Positions 23,680-36,180 of a stretch of DNA of 64,000 nt are shown here, in pieces (the stretch's first letter is position 1; each line of letters begins with the position of its first letter). The notes beneath the pieces were generated by a model. That model had not been told where the DNA came from, searched no databases, and saw nothing but the letters and a program-made list of their open reading frames with translations. The stretch lies in contig JBBELK010000481.1 in assembly GCA_037783545.1 (NCBI GenBank), positions 62,001 to 126,000 on the forward strand, in the 5' to 3' direction. Source of the stretch: Henricia sp. BOLD:AAB3569 (lineage: Eukaryota > Echinodermata > Asteroidea > Spinulosida > Echinasteridae). Made by a program: the position numbers and the translations under genes.

Positions 23680-26600
23680 CGTGGACTTCCGTGCTTTTAG
23701 CACCTCCGTTATAACAGAAAAGATGCAAACATGTAATAAAACAAAATGGTCGTTAGTCTATTTATGGTATATCGGGTACAATGTGAGGGCGCACTTTAAT
23801 ATAGTTGTGAATTCGAAGTGCAAAATAACCGAAGCATTTGTTTTACTTTGCATGTATTTCATTTATACTTCTGTGTTTACATACTTACAATACGTAAATC
23901 TGGTACACATATTTATAAATAAATATATTATTTAAATAAAATAAAAACAACAACAAAAAAGCTTCAAGCAGGCTTACGGAAGCCAATGGACCAGACGTGT
24001 TTTAAGCCAATATTTCCCACTTGAGTATTTTAGTAGGCCTACACTTACAATACTGCGGAGCGGTTTTTACGGGGAAAAACGTGCAAAACCACTGCGTTTG
24101 AAGTGTAGCCTACACTACTCAAAATAATTGTTCATTATATATGACTGATCCGCGCATTTGTTTGTTCAATGTGAATTACACAATACCAATAATTTTCCAA
24201 ACTAAAGTTAACTCGTAGTAGCGCAAGAATGTTGTACACAATGCGTGGAATGTTTGAGATGTGGGCAGTGTGAAAGATAATCTGTCAAAGATACATTATT
24301 TTTGTTTGCGAGACGCGCAACATTCCAATTTCGGCAGGTGAGCAGGCTGGTTTCTGTAAGCACATTACCGATCAACACACGTGGCTTGGCAGGAAGAAGG
24401 ATGCAAAACCGATAGGGCGTGTCCAACATACAACCGAGAGGAATGTCGTTGGTAGTTTTATGGAAACTAAAGCCCTTTATGTCCTGGACGGATCTGGTTG
24501 TGTCAGCTTTGTTCGGCGCTTGCTGTGGTGTGTTTTGTGGGTGTGGTGCGTTACGTTTGAAGCCACGGATAGACATTTTGCCAGGCTCGTTTAGCTGCCG
24601 ACTTGTGCACCTTTATATTCGTTGCTGTGTTGTGGGCCTATTTGGGTCGTGCATAGATGCGAGCCTTGCCAGCAATTCTACCTGAATGGAGAATATTTCT
24701 CGCCAAGGATATTTGGAGCATTGCGAACAAAAACAGAAGAAACGTTCGTCACTTTTACGTCGGATTCCTAGCTTCAAGTTCCCGCCTTTGCGTCAGCCCT
24801 GGTAATTATCCATGAATAATGAATGACATCCCGACAATTTTTCTTTTTCAGGTGAGAGTTGAGAAGTTGATCATATTTTTTTTTTAATTCAGAATGACTA
24901 ATCGAGCATCGGTAAGTGCTGATTTGATGGGAAAAAAATGAGTACCAAAAAAATGAGATTTTGTGAGGAAACACTGAAATTGTTCAGCCTCGCTCATGTG
25001 TTTTGCACACAAGGTCTGTAGCCCTGGTCAAACTACTCAACTATTTCCTTTTTTCGTTAGTGTCAACATGCGAATGTTATAAATTAAACTATTAGAATTC
25101 GGCATGTACCAAAGCATGACGTCACGGCCATTATTGTGCCGAATACATTTTGTGACCCTTTTTTGGTTTTGCGAATTGTATCATCTTCAAAAACTCACTT
25201 AAAAAGACATTTAAATTGCCTAAAAAGTGGCCTTATAGCTCTGAAAAGAATGACAACAATTTAAATTTATTCTGGGTTTATTTTTGTTTTGATCCGGCCC
25301 GTCTATCGAACATTGTGTCGAGTGTAGCGTTAGCCGGAAGAAATCACCTCAAATTTAAGCGCATTTTCTCATCAAAGATAACCTAGCCCAGATTTGAAAC
25401 TTCGCTGCCCATAAAGAAAATATACTAAAGTATCATCGTGTAAAGTTGAGGTAAATTATGGCTGTTCTTCATATAATAGTTTGCGACGCTAGGGTCGGTA
25501 AAGAACTTAAATTTAGCGGGGCGACAGTGCTCCATTAAACGGCTAGATAAGATACCAGCATGCCAGGGCGCGCGGCAATCTTTAATTTAGAGCGAGGCGA
25601 ATCTTGTAGCAACGGTAAACAAATCGGTGACAAATCGTGCACAAAGTTAATTGTCAGCAGCCAATTTCTTGGTAGATTAGCAAAATATCACGTGGACAGT
25701 TGGAAGAGTACGTTCGCTTGCAAAAAACTGTGCGGAGAACTTTAGGTGGGGTTATTTAGAGGGATTTCGAGATGATCGGTGAGTACTCCGCTCAAAAAAA
25801 CCATAAAGGCTGGCGAGTGGAGACTCCATGCAAGTCTATGGAGCCTGACACAAAAATCCAGTGTTTTGAAAGAAAAAAATGATTTTCTCGCTGCTAAAAT
25901 CATGTTTTCTAAACAGATTTAGGCCAACACAAGAATGTTTTTTGGTATGTCATCACTCATGAATGTTCAAAGCTAGATTGTACTTATTAAAGTTAGTGTT
26001 TTCATTTTATTTTCTAGACTTGGAAATCCACGGTTCCACAGACATGACAGAAGCTTTAAAAAATGACTTTTGGCTGATTGTCTCTTAAAGAGCTAGAATC
26101 CCCCTTGAAAGGAAACCCAGCATTTAGGCTTTTTTCGATAGTCCCAACATCCCAGCTTTTGCCGACGTGGATAGCTGGTTTTTTTTTTAATTGTCGGTTG
26201 TAAGTGGATAAATTGCACGCAAAAGTACACTTTTCGAAAATGAGATTTTCGCGATTTCTGAAACGCTCACGATATGCTCGTAACCCCGTGACGCAATCCT
26301 GAGAAAGAGAAGTCAACACGATTGTCAGCTCCATACGTTTACACGCAAAAACTTCGTAAACCGGCTCTGTTGGATGTTTAGATGTTTTTTGAAGAATTTG
26401 TTTCGTCCAAAAGGCCAGAGATATGCCCAGCAGTTGCGTGGTTTATATGTTTTACCAGACACTATGGAACAAAAAGAGCAGAAACATTTTCTTCCTTATT
26501 TTCAAGAATGAGTCGCGCAAAGGAGTTACGCAAAACTGTTACCGAGTTGGCTGCCGTGTGTTGGGTTATGTGTACGGCTAGGCTTCCGTGTGGTGAATTT

Positions 26601-26875
26601 GCTCAACGTGTCAACTCAATAACTGAAACAATAACTCACTAAGGTTTGTTTTAGACGGCATCAAGGGTTCTCACGACTTACGGCCTGTATTTCCTCAGTT
26701 TCTTGTGAGCAATGAAACGGCATTTTTTTGTGCAGTGACGGCAAGAGACGTCCATCTTCACATATTGCCATTCGCGCACGCGGACTGCGGACTCGCCGTT
26801 CGCGTGATGTGACCCGAGTGCAATGCGCACGCATTACTCCCGAGTAACGAGAACTGCACGCCCGAACGCAGCCGA
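23680..26875. other. Gene-poor stretch, nothing recognised
   Basis: This AT-rich, mostly single-copy-looking sequence holds short open frames (up to 122 codons) with no motif I recognise. A palindromic TGACGTCA lies near 25117. I found no tRNA, SINE or convincing exon with splice sites. Confidence 0.5.
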
Positions 26876-29297
26876 AAAGTGTGTACCCCCGCTCCCCCGT
26901 TCAATGCTAGTATGCTGACGCCGACTGGTGCAGATTTCGGTGGCGCGCACCCCAGCGACCCAACATTGCGCGGGGGCGCTGGCGTTGCACGGGGCTTTAC
27001 CCAAAGTGTCCCAAGCTATTTTGTCCAAGATTGTCTGAAAATGGGGGAAAACAATTAAAATCCAGGGATTTGTTAAAAATCAGGTACATTTCGCATATTT
27101 AACCAAATTTTACATAATTATAACGAGGTACACATTGCAAACTTAAACGCCGCCAATTCCGCCATTTCGAAACAGGAGGAATTCCTCCTTTTTCCGAAGG
27201 TTACCGAAGTTACCCGAATGCAAGTCCGGTCGTCCTGACGTTACCGTTAATCGTCGGGTACAGTTCGTCATTGTTTCGAGAATTTGAATTGACGTCGCGT
27301 GCACGTACCGCTGCGTGTGTGTTTATGGTGATGCCACGGATTTAAAACCACGCAGTGGCTACCAGTGGCTATAGTTACGTTAACCGTATGAATGGCTATA
27401 TATATAGTTACGGGATTGCAACAGCAGATTAAAACTACATGTACAATATGGAGCTCACTGGGTGATCCAGACAAGGTTTGAATTTTCTTTTTGATGCTAT
27501 ATAGCCTACATGTATATTAAAATAGGCATATTTAATATTTTAAGGTTAATATATTAAATTTGTGTTGGTCAAATATGGAATAACCCCTTTCAAATTTGTG
27601 TACACTCATGCCATATAGCGCGCAGCGCGCTTTGAAAATTAACGGTTATGTGCTTCTAAAAATAGATGCAGACGTATTGCTTAAAGTGCTATTTTAAACA
27701 CGACAGTAGCCGGTCCTCATATTCAGTCGTTGTATGTGGAGTATGTGGAACGGGAACCAGTCTACGTGGCCTTTTGCACGTGCTATTTTTTGCTCCTCCC
27801 ACTCTTTACTCCCTCCTTTTTTTCCGTGTAAGGGCGCCATCAACTGGCATTGATTTGTGCTATTGCAACGGCCAGATGTACATGTACACGTATACTGGCA
27901 TGAGAGCTTTGTTATGCTTGTGCAGTGCGCGTGGAATGTCGGCAGGTAGCATGTCCCGAGAACGGGGAAAAACGCCCCGAATAAAGAATAATTTAGAGCT
28001 TGTATGGTCCCAAAACAAAGAGGTACATAGCTTTTCCTGTCTCATAGCTGTACTAACTCAAGATAAAACAATTTGTTCAGTTGTAATTAACAGAGAGCTG
28101 GAGCTCGTCTCCCCGTTGGGTTTACTTAAACTTGCACAGAAAAACCAATACGTCAAAAAAATGGGACTCAGATATTCGCTGCAGAAACTCAGACATGTCT
28201 GAAAATGGGGAAACAAATTAAAATCCAGGGATTTGTTAAAAATTCGGTACTTTTCGGCATCTTTAACAAAATTTTACATAATTATGACGTGTATACATTG
28301 CAAACTTAAACGGCGCCATGGTTTGTTAAAGAAAACAAATTCCACGTTGGGATTCGAACACTCTCCATCATTCCTAGTCGTACAGTAATGTATCCACTCG
28401 GCCATTTCTGATACCTGCTGAAGCTGGGATTTTTAGTCCTATAAGTTCAATTTTATAACGATTCACCGCATAAACAATAAAAGCTACTAAGTGAATGTTC
28501 TTTTATTGTTACAGGGTAAATCGTTTGAGAACACGTCGATTCTAAAATATATTTGCTACCAAAGCGTGACAAATTAACGACCCTCCAGCAATTGCCATGT
28601 ACTATGGATTGCGTCTGAAATTGTTTTTCAAGTTGTGACACTTCTTAATGTTCTGAGGTATTGAAGCAGTAAAAGAGCAAGTTGTGCAATGTGGCCCCTT
28701 GCACGTGGTATTTTTTGCCCCTCCCACTCTTTACTCCCTCTTCTTTTTTCCGTGTAAGGGCGCCCTCAACTGGCATTGATTTGTGCTATTGCAACGGCCA
28801 GATGTACACGTACACTGGCATGAGAGCTCTGTTATGCTTATGCAGTGTGCGTGGAATTTCGGCAGGTAGCGTGTCCCGAGGACGGGAAAACGCCCCGAGT
28901 AAAGAATAATTTAGTGCTTGACTATGTATGGTCCCAAAACAAAGATATACATAACTTTTCCTGTCTCATAGCTGTACTAATTCAAGATAAAACAATTTGT
29001 TCAGTTGTAATTAACAGAGAGCTGGGGCTCGTCTCCCCGTTGGGTTTACTTAAACTTGCACAGAAAAACCAATACGTCAAAAAAATGAGACTCGGATATT
29101 CGCTGCAAAAACTCGGACAATCCTGGACAAAATAGTTGGGACAGTTGAAGTGTGTACCCCCGCTCCCCGTTCAATGTTGACGCCGACTGGTGCAGATTTC
29201 GGTGGCGCGCACCCCAGCGACCCAACATTGCGCGTGGGCGCGGGGGGTTGCACGGGGCTTAGCCAGAGTGTCCCAAGCTATTTTGTCCAAGATTGTA
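26876..29297. repeat. Composite block of interleaved direct repeats (X-Y-Z-W-Y'-U-W'-X')
   Basis: Four repeat modules recur in the same orientation: X at 26876-27035 and 29140-29297 (GCGACCCAACATTGCGCG, CCAAGCTATTTTGTCCAAG); Y at 27033-27148 and 28197-28312 (TCTGAAAATGG, AATCCAGGGATTTG); and W at about 27765-28200 and 28686-29120. Z (27149-27764) is an inserted transposon; U (28313-28685) is unrelated. The layout reads as a tandem duplication of a Y-to-W unit with different middles, flanked by X on both sides. W copies are about 90% alike. Their shared reading frame accumulated mainly amino-acid-changing differences, so it is probably not coding. Confidence 0.85.
27149..27764 (-). mobile_element. 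TAGACTGG-family element, inverted, left end missing
   Basis: This is the reverse complement of most of the 661-bp element at 33328, with the same landmarks: GGAGGAATTCCTCC near 27175, CCTTGTCTG-like sequence near 27470, AGCGCGCTTTGAAAA near 27626, and the terminal CGGGAACCAGTCTA at 27751-27764. About 40 bases of its other end are missing at the junction with module Y. It splits modules Y and W of the surrounding block. Confidence 0.88.
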
Positions 29298-30948
29298 GCT
29301 AGGGACCGAAACGGACTGTGTGCATGCCATCGGACGATTCCGCACGTAAATTGGACGCTTTTTAACAAGCATCAAACAGCAACCACTTGATGAATGTTTG
29401 CAACAAAGATATGTTTGAAATATGTTGTATACCTGTTGTGTGAAAGTGGTTTTAACTCAAAATATATATTATGATTGTTTCCCAAGTCGCTAACGACGGT
29501 CGAGTTGGTTCAACTTCGAGTGAGTTGGCAAATGGTTAAGTTGACACCTGCACCCATGGCACAACTGTAAACAATTCCAAGATTTCTGGACCGTACCGTT
29601 TGCCAACTGCCGCTGTGGCACTCATGTGTTTTGCTTCAATATTAAAATATAACTTTGTCTCAGTCGTCTTTTTTTTCCATCAAACTCTCACTGTTTCATG
29701 GTTTACAGCTCATAACAAGGTGTGAAATTCAACTTCTAAATTCATACCCAATGAATATTTTTATTTTTTTTCAATTTCAAGACGGCCGTTCGTGTTAAAA
29801 CCAACGGCCGCGATGCACTGAAATTTACTTTAAAAGAGCAGCATTGTGAACCACAATTTCATTTTTTTTCCCACAAAAAGATAAAAATAAATTGTTACAT
29901 AAAGTATTTTTCACGTTTGTAATTTGACTTTTAAGGGATGATGAACATACACTTATATTTTCCATTCAATACTACACAGGTCGTTTTGTGTTCTTCTCAG
30001 GATGACGTCCCAACCCTGTTTGTAAACAAACCAAGTGACCTCGAGCGTTTCAGAATTTCGGGTGAAGAGGGTCGGAACTGAATTGCGTTTTAAACAAAAG
30101 ACTCGGTTTGGGCGGAAAACACGTTGTAATCGCGTTGTAGAAACATATGTAAAGCTCCATTATAAACAGGAACACTTTAAAAATGTGGATGGGGGGATCT
30201 ACTAGCTGTTTAAACTCTCCACCATACAGTGAAACAGTTAATATGGAACTGTCTAAGATACGCTGGAGTTGGTGCTATGGCAACAAATCACAAAGCTGTG
30301 TATTTACACAAACTAACCGTGTTCATGCTGCCATGTTGCTTGACTAGCCTGTAGCCATTTCCTTTAATGACATAAACATGTTAAAGGGAGAGACAAATTT
30401 AACAAAAAATATAACCTACATATTGTCCAGTGCTGGTAATTTATTTTTTCAGCCAACGTGGCTACTATTACTATGTGCTGTGCCATGTTTAACACTGAAA
30501 ACATGGCGACTTTACATGAAGCGTATTTAGATGGAAATTAAAAGTGATCTTTTATTTCAAATTGTTATTATTAGTAGTGCATATTCAGAACATTTATTCT
30601 TTGGCTATACGTAAATTAGGCAGTTTTAACATTGTATTTTTGTTGTCGCAGACTGTGCAGGGGTGGTCTTAGAAGACGCAAACAGACACTAAGTTATGCA
30701 ACAAATTAAATGAATCAAAACCATTGGATTCTGAAAAGGTTCTCCCTTTAATTCACCCAGTAAAAATAATAAGGTGTTCCATTGACAGGTCATATTTAGT
30801 GGCCTTTGAATGAAATAAGGCAGATAACTCAACAATCAAATAGGGGCCTGTCAGGACTTTTGATCAATGTTAGGGTTTTAAAATGGCCCCCTTTGTTGTT
30901 GGAGTATTTCTACGATCAATATCTTATTCAATTTCCAAACATTACAGA
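29298..30948. other. No recognisable gene; one dispersed repeat
   Basis: AT-rich sequence. A short segment near 30127-30215 (GTTGTAGAAACATA, GATAAACAGGA-like, ATGTGGATGGGG) recurs in direct orientation at about 39530-39608. I see no exon or RNA gene. Confidence 0.5.
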
Positions 30949-31790
30949 TTTCGACAACGACTGTCCTAGGACTGTCCTACAACTACGATTATCATACACA
31001 TTTTGGGTTTTTCCGATATTATTGTACGCATGTCGTAAGACGGTCTTACTGTTATCGCAGGATTGTCGTGGGATATGGGATTATCGCAGGATTATCCTGC
31101 AATAATCCTGCGAACGTCGCAAGACAAAAATATCCCTGTGCAACAGTCACAAAACAGTCGTGAGATTGCAAGACGTCTACAATATACCTCCCTGGCTATA
31201 AATGCAAAGATTTTCTGTATCCGGACAAATCGCTCCTTGAATGCATCGTTCGAACCTCCCCACGGCTACGGTACCTGTGCCCTTGGGCAAGGCACTCAAC
31301 CACACTTGCTCCGTCCTTCGGAAGGGATGTAAAGCCGTTGGTCCAGTGTGTTAGGTAATGGAAACGCACTCTAAAGATCCCAGAGCATTCTTTCGTGAAG
31401 AGCAAGGGGGATCATCCCCGGTGTCTCTGGCCATTTCTAATTCTAATTCTTCATGGGTTTCCTCACGCTTGCGAGTGACAGTGCAATGAGCACTATTGAG
31501 GAATCCTTGGTATGAATACCAGAAAGAAATAATAATAATAATAATAATGAAGAGTAGGCTACGCATTGCTTCAAGTTGCTGTCATGTTGCTGACGTAAAA
31601 TGCACGGTAGCCATTGTTCCGGAGAGGATACGAGAGAATACCGTCTTATGATGGACGTACGATGGTCCTGCGATACTCGTATGATGGTTGTTTTGTCTTG
31701 CGACAATCACACGACGAAAACAAATCATAGTACGACAAACGTAGGACAATCGCAGGACATTCATACGATTTACCTACGATAAAGTGCCAA
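30949..31790. repeat. Element rich in TCGTACGAC/CCTGCGAT motifs, split by a SINE-like repeat
   Basis: Both flanks of the 31235-31550 repeat are packed with variants of short words such as GATTGTCGTGGG, ATTATCGCAGGATTATCC, CAATCGCAGGAC and GTACGATGGTCCTGCG, in both orientations. The flanks look like two halves of one older foldback element into which the SINE-like repeat inserted. I could not fix its ends or a target duplication. Confidence 0.5.
31235..31550 (+). mobile_element. SINE-like dispersed repeat with (AAT)n tail
   Basis: It contains a B-box-like GTTCGAACCTCC, then CTTGGGCAAGGCACTC, CCGTCCTTCGGAAGG, GGTCCAGTGTGTTAGG and GATCATCCCCGGTGTC, ending in (AAT)n at about 31529-31549. I know the GGGCAAGGCAC core from dispersed repeats in many marine invertebrate genomes. 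The tail and lack of coding capacity suggest a non-autonomous retroposon. No target duplication was found. Confidence 0.65.
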
Positions 31791-31799
31791 TCCTTTCCC

Positions 31800-32962
31800 A
31801 CGACGGACAAACAACATTATTTTCCTTTTGTGACTGTGGCTAAGATTGTAGCCTAGGATGCATCATATAAGAACCCACCCCAACATCGTGACCCAATAAT
31901 TGTGTACGATGAGAAATATCCTGCGACGTATGTGACAGTAGGGATGGGGCGTTTAACTGGTTAAAGCGATAGGATTATGAACCAGTTTATACATGTGAAA
32001 ATGTCGCTATACCAAAAATACATGAATTATGCTAATTATATTGTGTGCGAACCCTCCCCCGGGTCTATTCCATTTAGATCATGGTGCCATGGGTATTTGT
32101 TGCTATTTGTGTGTCCTAAACATCCTTATTTTGAACAATCAAGAACACTTAAATATACACTGCAACTTACTCAAGATGCTCGCAAAATATGATTATGATG
32201 CACGAGTGGTATAGACCCCTTGCACGGCGGTCATGACAGAGGGCAGGTTTTCATATTTAAATGATGTGACACACGGGGCTTTATGGCTTGACGGGCATAC
32301 ATAAGTCTAGTTCCCCGAAGAAAAGGACCTGACTATTTGCAGACGGCAGTTCGTTTTGTCGCCAGCAGACGACGCTAGCGGTTCAAAAAATAAAACTGGA
32401 CCAAGAATTCAAATTAAATTTTGGGTTCTAGATGAGGCCTTTTTGGGTACAAATCCTGCTTGGGGAACATGTATGAGACATGGTTAGACATCTCAGGGCC
32501 CATTTTGGCGAACATTATTCACAAATTTTAGACTAAACTGCAATTTTTTGTACATGTAGGTCATGTTGTGGATTTGCAAAGTGCACAAAATACTTTGTTT
32601 TCATCAAAATGTTCAGAGAAATTTTTTAAAAACCATCATTTTCCCTGACATACCGATATACATGTATGTCGAATAAAGCCAGATTCCCGAACAAAATAGA
32701 CACTACAAACTTTTTCGGGCAATAAACATATTTGGACTATAATTTGAATTTTAAAAACACGCATCGCAACTAGCCCTACAAATATGGCTGTAAATAGCTC
32801 GCTTTTCAAATCTGACTTATTACAGTCGCAATTCACAGCCCTACTACAAGGGCGTACGTAGATGCTGAGTTTTAAACTGCTGAAATACGAGAAAGTTCCA
32901 CTTTGACATACACCATTGTAATCATGAGAGTCTAGTGTTTCATAAAATAACGGTAACGCTTA
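31800..32962. other. No gene recognised; one fragment of a dispersed MITE
   Basis: Around 32215-32272 the words TTGCACGGCGGTCATGACAG and ATATTTAAATGATGTGACA match the MITE at 45302-45449. Otherwise this is AT-rich sequence without a recognised feature. Confidence 0.5.
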
Positions 32963-33241
32963 TGCACCTATCAATTGTTTCCCCCCACCCCCCCCCCCCC
33001 CCCCCCCCCCCGGGCTACCCCACCTAAGAGGTGGGGATTGACAAAATCCCCACCCCTGGGGCAACATTTAGGTGACAAAAATCCCCACCCTCGGGTGCAA
33101 AACATGCGCGAAAATGCACAAAAATGCACAGATAATGGGCCAAATGCCCCACCCTGGGGCATGAAAAATGTGACCAAACCCCCACCTATGGGGTGGGGTA
33201 GCGCGGGGGGAGAGGGGTGGGGGAAACAATTGATAGGTGCA
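32963..33241. mobile_element. 279-bp foldback MITE with TTA target duplication (PIF/Harbinger-like)
   Basis: Perfect terminal inverted repeats TGCACCTATCAATTGTTTCC (at least 24 bp) bound it, and the 3-bp duplication TTA flanks it at 32960-32962 and 33242-33244. A 3-bp TWA duplication is typical of PIF/Harbinger transposons. The inside has a C-run of about 20, then alternating AATCCCCACCC and GGTGACAAAAATCCCC motifs and a G-rich mirror. It carries no transposase. A degraded copy is nested at 59244-59531, and the 44.64-46.68 kb foldback shares its inner motifs. Confidence 0.9.
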
Positions 33242-33327
33242 TTACGGAATCGTCAATTTTGCCATCTACGGCGTCTTGAAACATTGGACAAAATTCGGAC
33301 AACGTTCTGACGTGCATGCCCTGGGCG

Positions 33328-33988
33328 TAGACTGGTTCCCGCTCCACATATTCCACATACAACGACTGAATATGAGGAAAGGCTACTGTCGTGTTTAAAA
33401 TAGCACTTTAAGCATTACGTCATGCATTTATTTTTAGGAGCACATAACCGTTTATTTTCAAAGCGCGCTGCGCGTGGCATGAGTGTACAGCAATTTAAAA
33501 GGGGTTATTCCATATTTGACCAATACAAATTTAATATATTAACCTTAAAATATTAAATATGCCCATTTTAATATACATTATTGTAGGCTAGCATCAAAAA
33601 GAAAATTCAAACCTTGTCTGCATCACCCAATGAGCTCCATATTGTACAAGTAGTTTTAATCTGCTGTTGCAATCCCGTAACTATAGCCATGCATTCATAC
33701 GGTTACCGTAACTATAGCCACTGCGTAGTTGTAAATCCGTGGCATTACCATAAATACACACGCAACGGCACGCGTACGTGCACGCAACGTCAAATCAAAT
33801 TCTCGAAACAATGACGAATTGTACCCGACGATTAACGGTAACGTCCGGACGACCGGACGTGCATTCGGGTAACTTCGGGAACATTCGGAAAAAGGAGGAA
33901 TTCCTCCTGTTTCAAAATGGCGGAATTGGCGGCTGCCGGACCTTAAATTCAGTCTAGTCAAAGAATTTTTGGTCCGGGTACCAGACTA
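33328..33988 (+). mobile_element. 661-bp TAGACTGG-family element with 10-bp target duplication (Mutator-like)
   Basis: The ends are TAGACTGGTTCCCG and, inverted, TAGTCTGGTACCCGG. The 10-bp target duplication GCCCTGGGCG is perfect at 33318-33327 and 33989-33998. Duplications of 9-11 bp are characteristic of Mutator-like (MULE) transposons. No transposase is encoded, so this is a non-autonomous member. It holds the palindrome GGAGGAATTCCTCC near 33893. It is the most complete copy here; relatives lie at 27149, 50850, 52936, 57071, 58999, 61555 and 61661, plus a remnant near 47375. Confidence 0.92.
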
Positions 33989-33998
33989 GCCCTGGGCG

Positions 33999-35837
33999 CT
34001 GCCATCTTAGCTGATATGCTGGACGATGGTGGCGCTTCTCGATCAAGGATCCCGGCTGTGCAATACACAGACATAAAGAACCTATAGACGCACAAGAGGG
34101 GGCGCGCGACTGTAATTTCAATGGAACCCAAAAACATGGGCAAATTTCGCGAGAGGGCGCGCTCGCCCATTCATTACACGTAAACCTACGCTTTGCCACT
34201 CTCGTATGATCGTGACTAGATTCTATCGGATCTTGAAGAAATAAAAGCCGCAAACAGGGATAGGCTAGTTTGATATAGTATCATAACTACTGTTACTAGA
34301 ATTATTGATTGATGGTTGATATCAGAAACAAGTAATTTGTCGAATTTTACGACCCGAAGCATGCCAGAAACCGAGAATTTCACAGACGCAGCTGGGCTAG
34401 GTCTTCCCGCGCCATTGCAAATAAATGCTTGTTCGGTTGTCATGGTTGTTGGGTGCGTAGGCTAGGCCTATATACTCTTTGTCTATAGCCTTGACTTGTG
34501 CCAACCCTGGCCCTGATGTCAGATGACCACCGGATATGATCATGCTGTCCCAACCAACATTGAGAAAGGTCAGTACTATGGTTTTTCAAAAATTTAGGAC
34601 TAGGTTCGAACTTCAAACAACCCAACTTCAAGCAGAAAACTTGAGAAAACCTTTTTGTCCCCTCATTTCAGTCACACCAAAACTGTTTTCTCTCTAGAAA
34701 TGACTGAACAAGTATCAATATGTGCAGATTTAATGGAGCAAAGTGAAAACAAAGGTTAAGGAAAAAAACTTCACTACATGTATTTTCAAAGTATTTTCAA
34801 CTATTTTCCAAACAAAATGGTGGCACTCATAAAGTAATTGACATTTTGTGAATTTCGTATTTGCTTTCCGTGAGTCACATACGTGTACATATACTTTGTA
34901 TAAGACAATGCAGTTGTCTGCACTCAAATGTACTTTGTTTCTTGGGGAAACTTTACCCCATATTAAAGTAACGCTGGGTTACTCAAGCTTTAATAAATGA
35001 TGTACATGTACATTGTACATGTATGTAATCCAATGTAGAGAGAACAGGACTTCCTTGTATTGCATCTAGTCTGAAGACTCTTTTCCTTTCTTTTGTTTTG
35101 GGACAGAAATTAAAGTGATGTAGAAATGCCTCGAACCTGCAGTGTTATTTATCACGTGACTTCAGGGGCAACAGACAGCCGAAGTAAGACAGGGATTGCC
35201 ATGGTAATCGGCTGTAAACATCATGGCTGTTGGAAAAAGTACCATTGCAAGAGCACAGGGAAACGGTTCAGTGATTTTTTGTGTAGAGCCAATGTCTTTG
35301 TTAAAGCCAAGGCCTGCAAACTTTTCTCTGCAACTACTGAAGTCAGACCTGGGTCGGGTCACGATTAAACCTTTTATTTCATCAATAACTGTTGTCTATT
35401 TCATCAGTAGTGCTATGTCTAAAAGCCAAAGGCAGGCAAAGGCTAGATAATAGACAGTTGTTTTCCCCATGATTTTAGCTGTCACCATTATGGGTAATGT
35501 GTACTGTTAATAGTTTTGGCAATGAAGACTTCCTAAATAACATGTTTTGCATTGAGTCATTTGGTAACTAAAGAATGCATTTTTATAAATTTCACTTTAC
35601 ACCTGGTCATGGAAGTCTTTGAAGATGTATTTTTTTTAATTAAAAGGGACAACAACTTGTTTGAAGTTATCGAAGAATTGAATCAAAAATGTTAGTGAGG
35701 TATTGCCCGGTGCATAAACCTTCATGAGAATCAGAAAATCTTGTTTTCAACGTCGGCAACACAATTAATTTTGATGATAAACTCTGTAACTAATGCAACT
35801 ATGTGCTGCGCCATATTTGAAATTGTGAAAGGGATGA
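33999..35837. other. No recognisable feature
   Basis: Mixed sequence with short open frames only, including an 80-codon frame at 35126-35368 that I cannot assign. No splice-flanked exon, RNA gene or repeat stands out. Confidence 0.45.
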
Positions 35838-35874
35838 TGACGTCAACCATGCAATGATTGCATGGATGACGTCA
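35838..35874. promoter_or_regulatory. 37-bp palindrome with a CRE (TGACGTCA) at each end
   Basis: TGACGTCA at 35838-35845 and 35867-35874 flanks a CCATGCAA-TGA-TTGCATGG stem, so the whole 37 bp is one imperfect inverted repeat with only the base next to each CRE unpaired. TGACGTCA is the full consensus site for CREB/ATF bZIP factors. A function as an enhancer is inference; it could also be a short transposon remnant. Confidence 0.55.
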
Positions 35875-36019
35875 AGATTTATGCCTTGTTTCCCGACTTC
35901 CATCATCCTCTTGCAACAGTGCCCCTTTAACGCACTCCCTAACTCCTGCGTACAGTGGCCCTGTTGAAAAAGGCCCTATTTCGCGGTGGGACTAGCGACA
36001 GAAATCTTGTCGCCTCTGC

Positions 36020-36180
36020 TGGACCAATCAGGACGCTTGGCAGTGCATTGCAGCATGATTGCAGGCATTCAAATGTAACGCGCGCAGATTGTAAACACCG
36101 TGCATGCATGTGATACATGTACTCGGTAATGCTGGCCGTTGTCCGCGTCGACGATTGGCTGCTATTTAAAGCATACTGGG
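36020..36180 (+). promoter_or_regulatory. Possible promoter: CCAAT boxes and TATA-like TATTTAAA
   Basis: GACCAATCAG near 36023, an inverted CCAAT (CGATTGGCT) near 36151 and TATTTAAAGC about 10 bases later form an arrangement seen in some CCAAT/TATA promoters. The next downstream frame that could be used (36349-36687, 112 codons) has no recognisable domain. This is weak evidence: it is motif spacing only. Confidence 0.2.

Noticed and set aside
24419-24685. 88-codon hydrophobic frame
   Set aside because: Cys-rich hydrophobic residues suggested a membrane protein, but there is no homologous motif, duplication or splice context.
27666-29135. Paired frames with the shared segment TICSVVINREL (178 and 96 codons)
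   Set aside because: They lie in two copies of a dispersed repeat. Almost all differences between the copies change the amino acid, so there is no sign of protein-level constraint.
32975-33310. Proline-rich 111-codon frame
   Set aside because: It is a translation through the C-run and CCCCACC ladder of the TTA MITE.
35126-35368. 80-codon frame with several Cys and His (MPRTCSVIYHVTS…)
   Set aside because: It looked briefly like the start of a THAP zinc finger, but the required C2CH spacing and the later conserved residues are absent.
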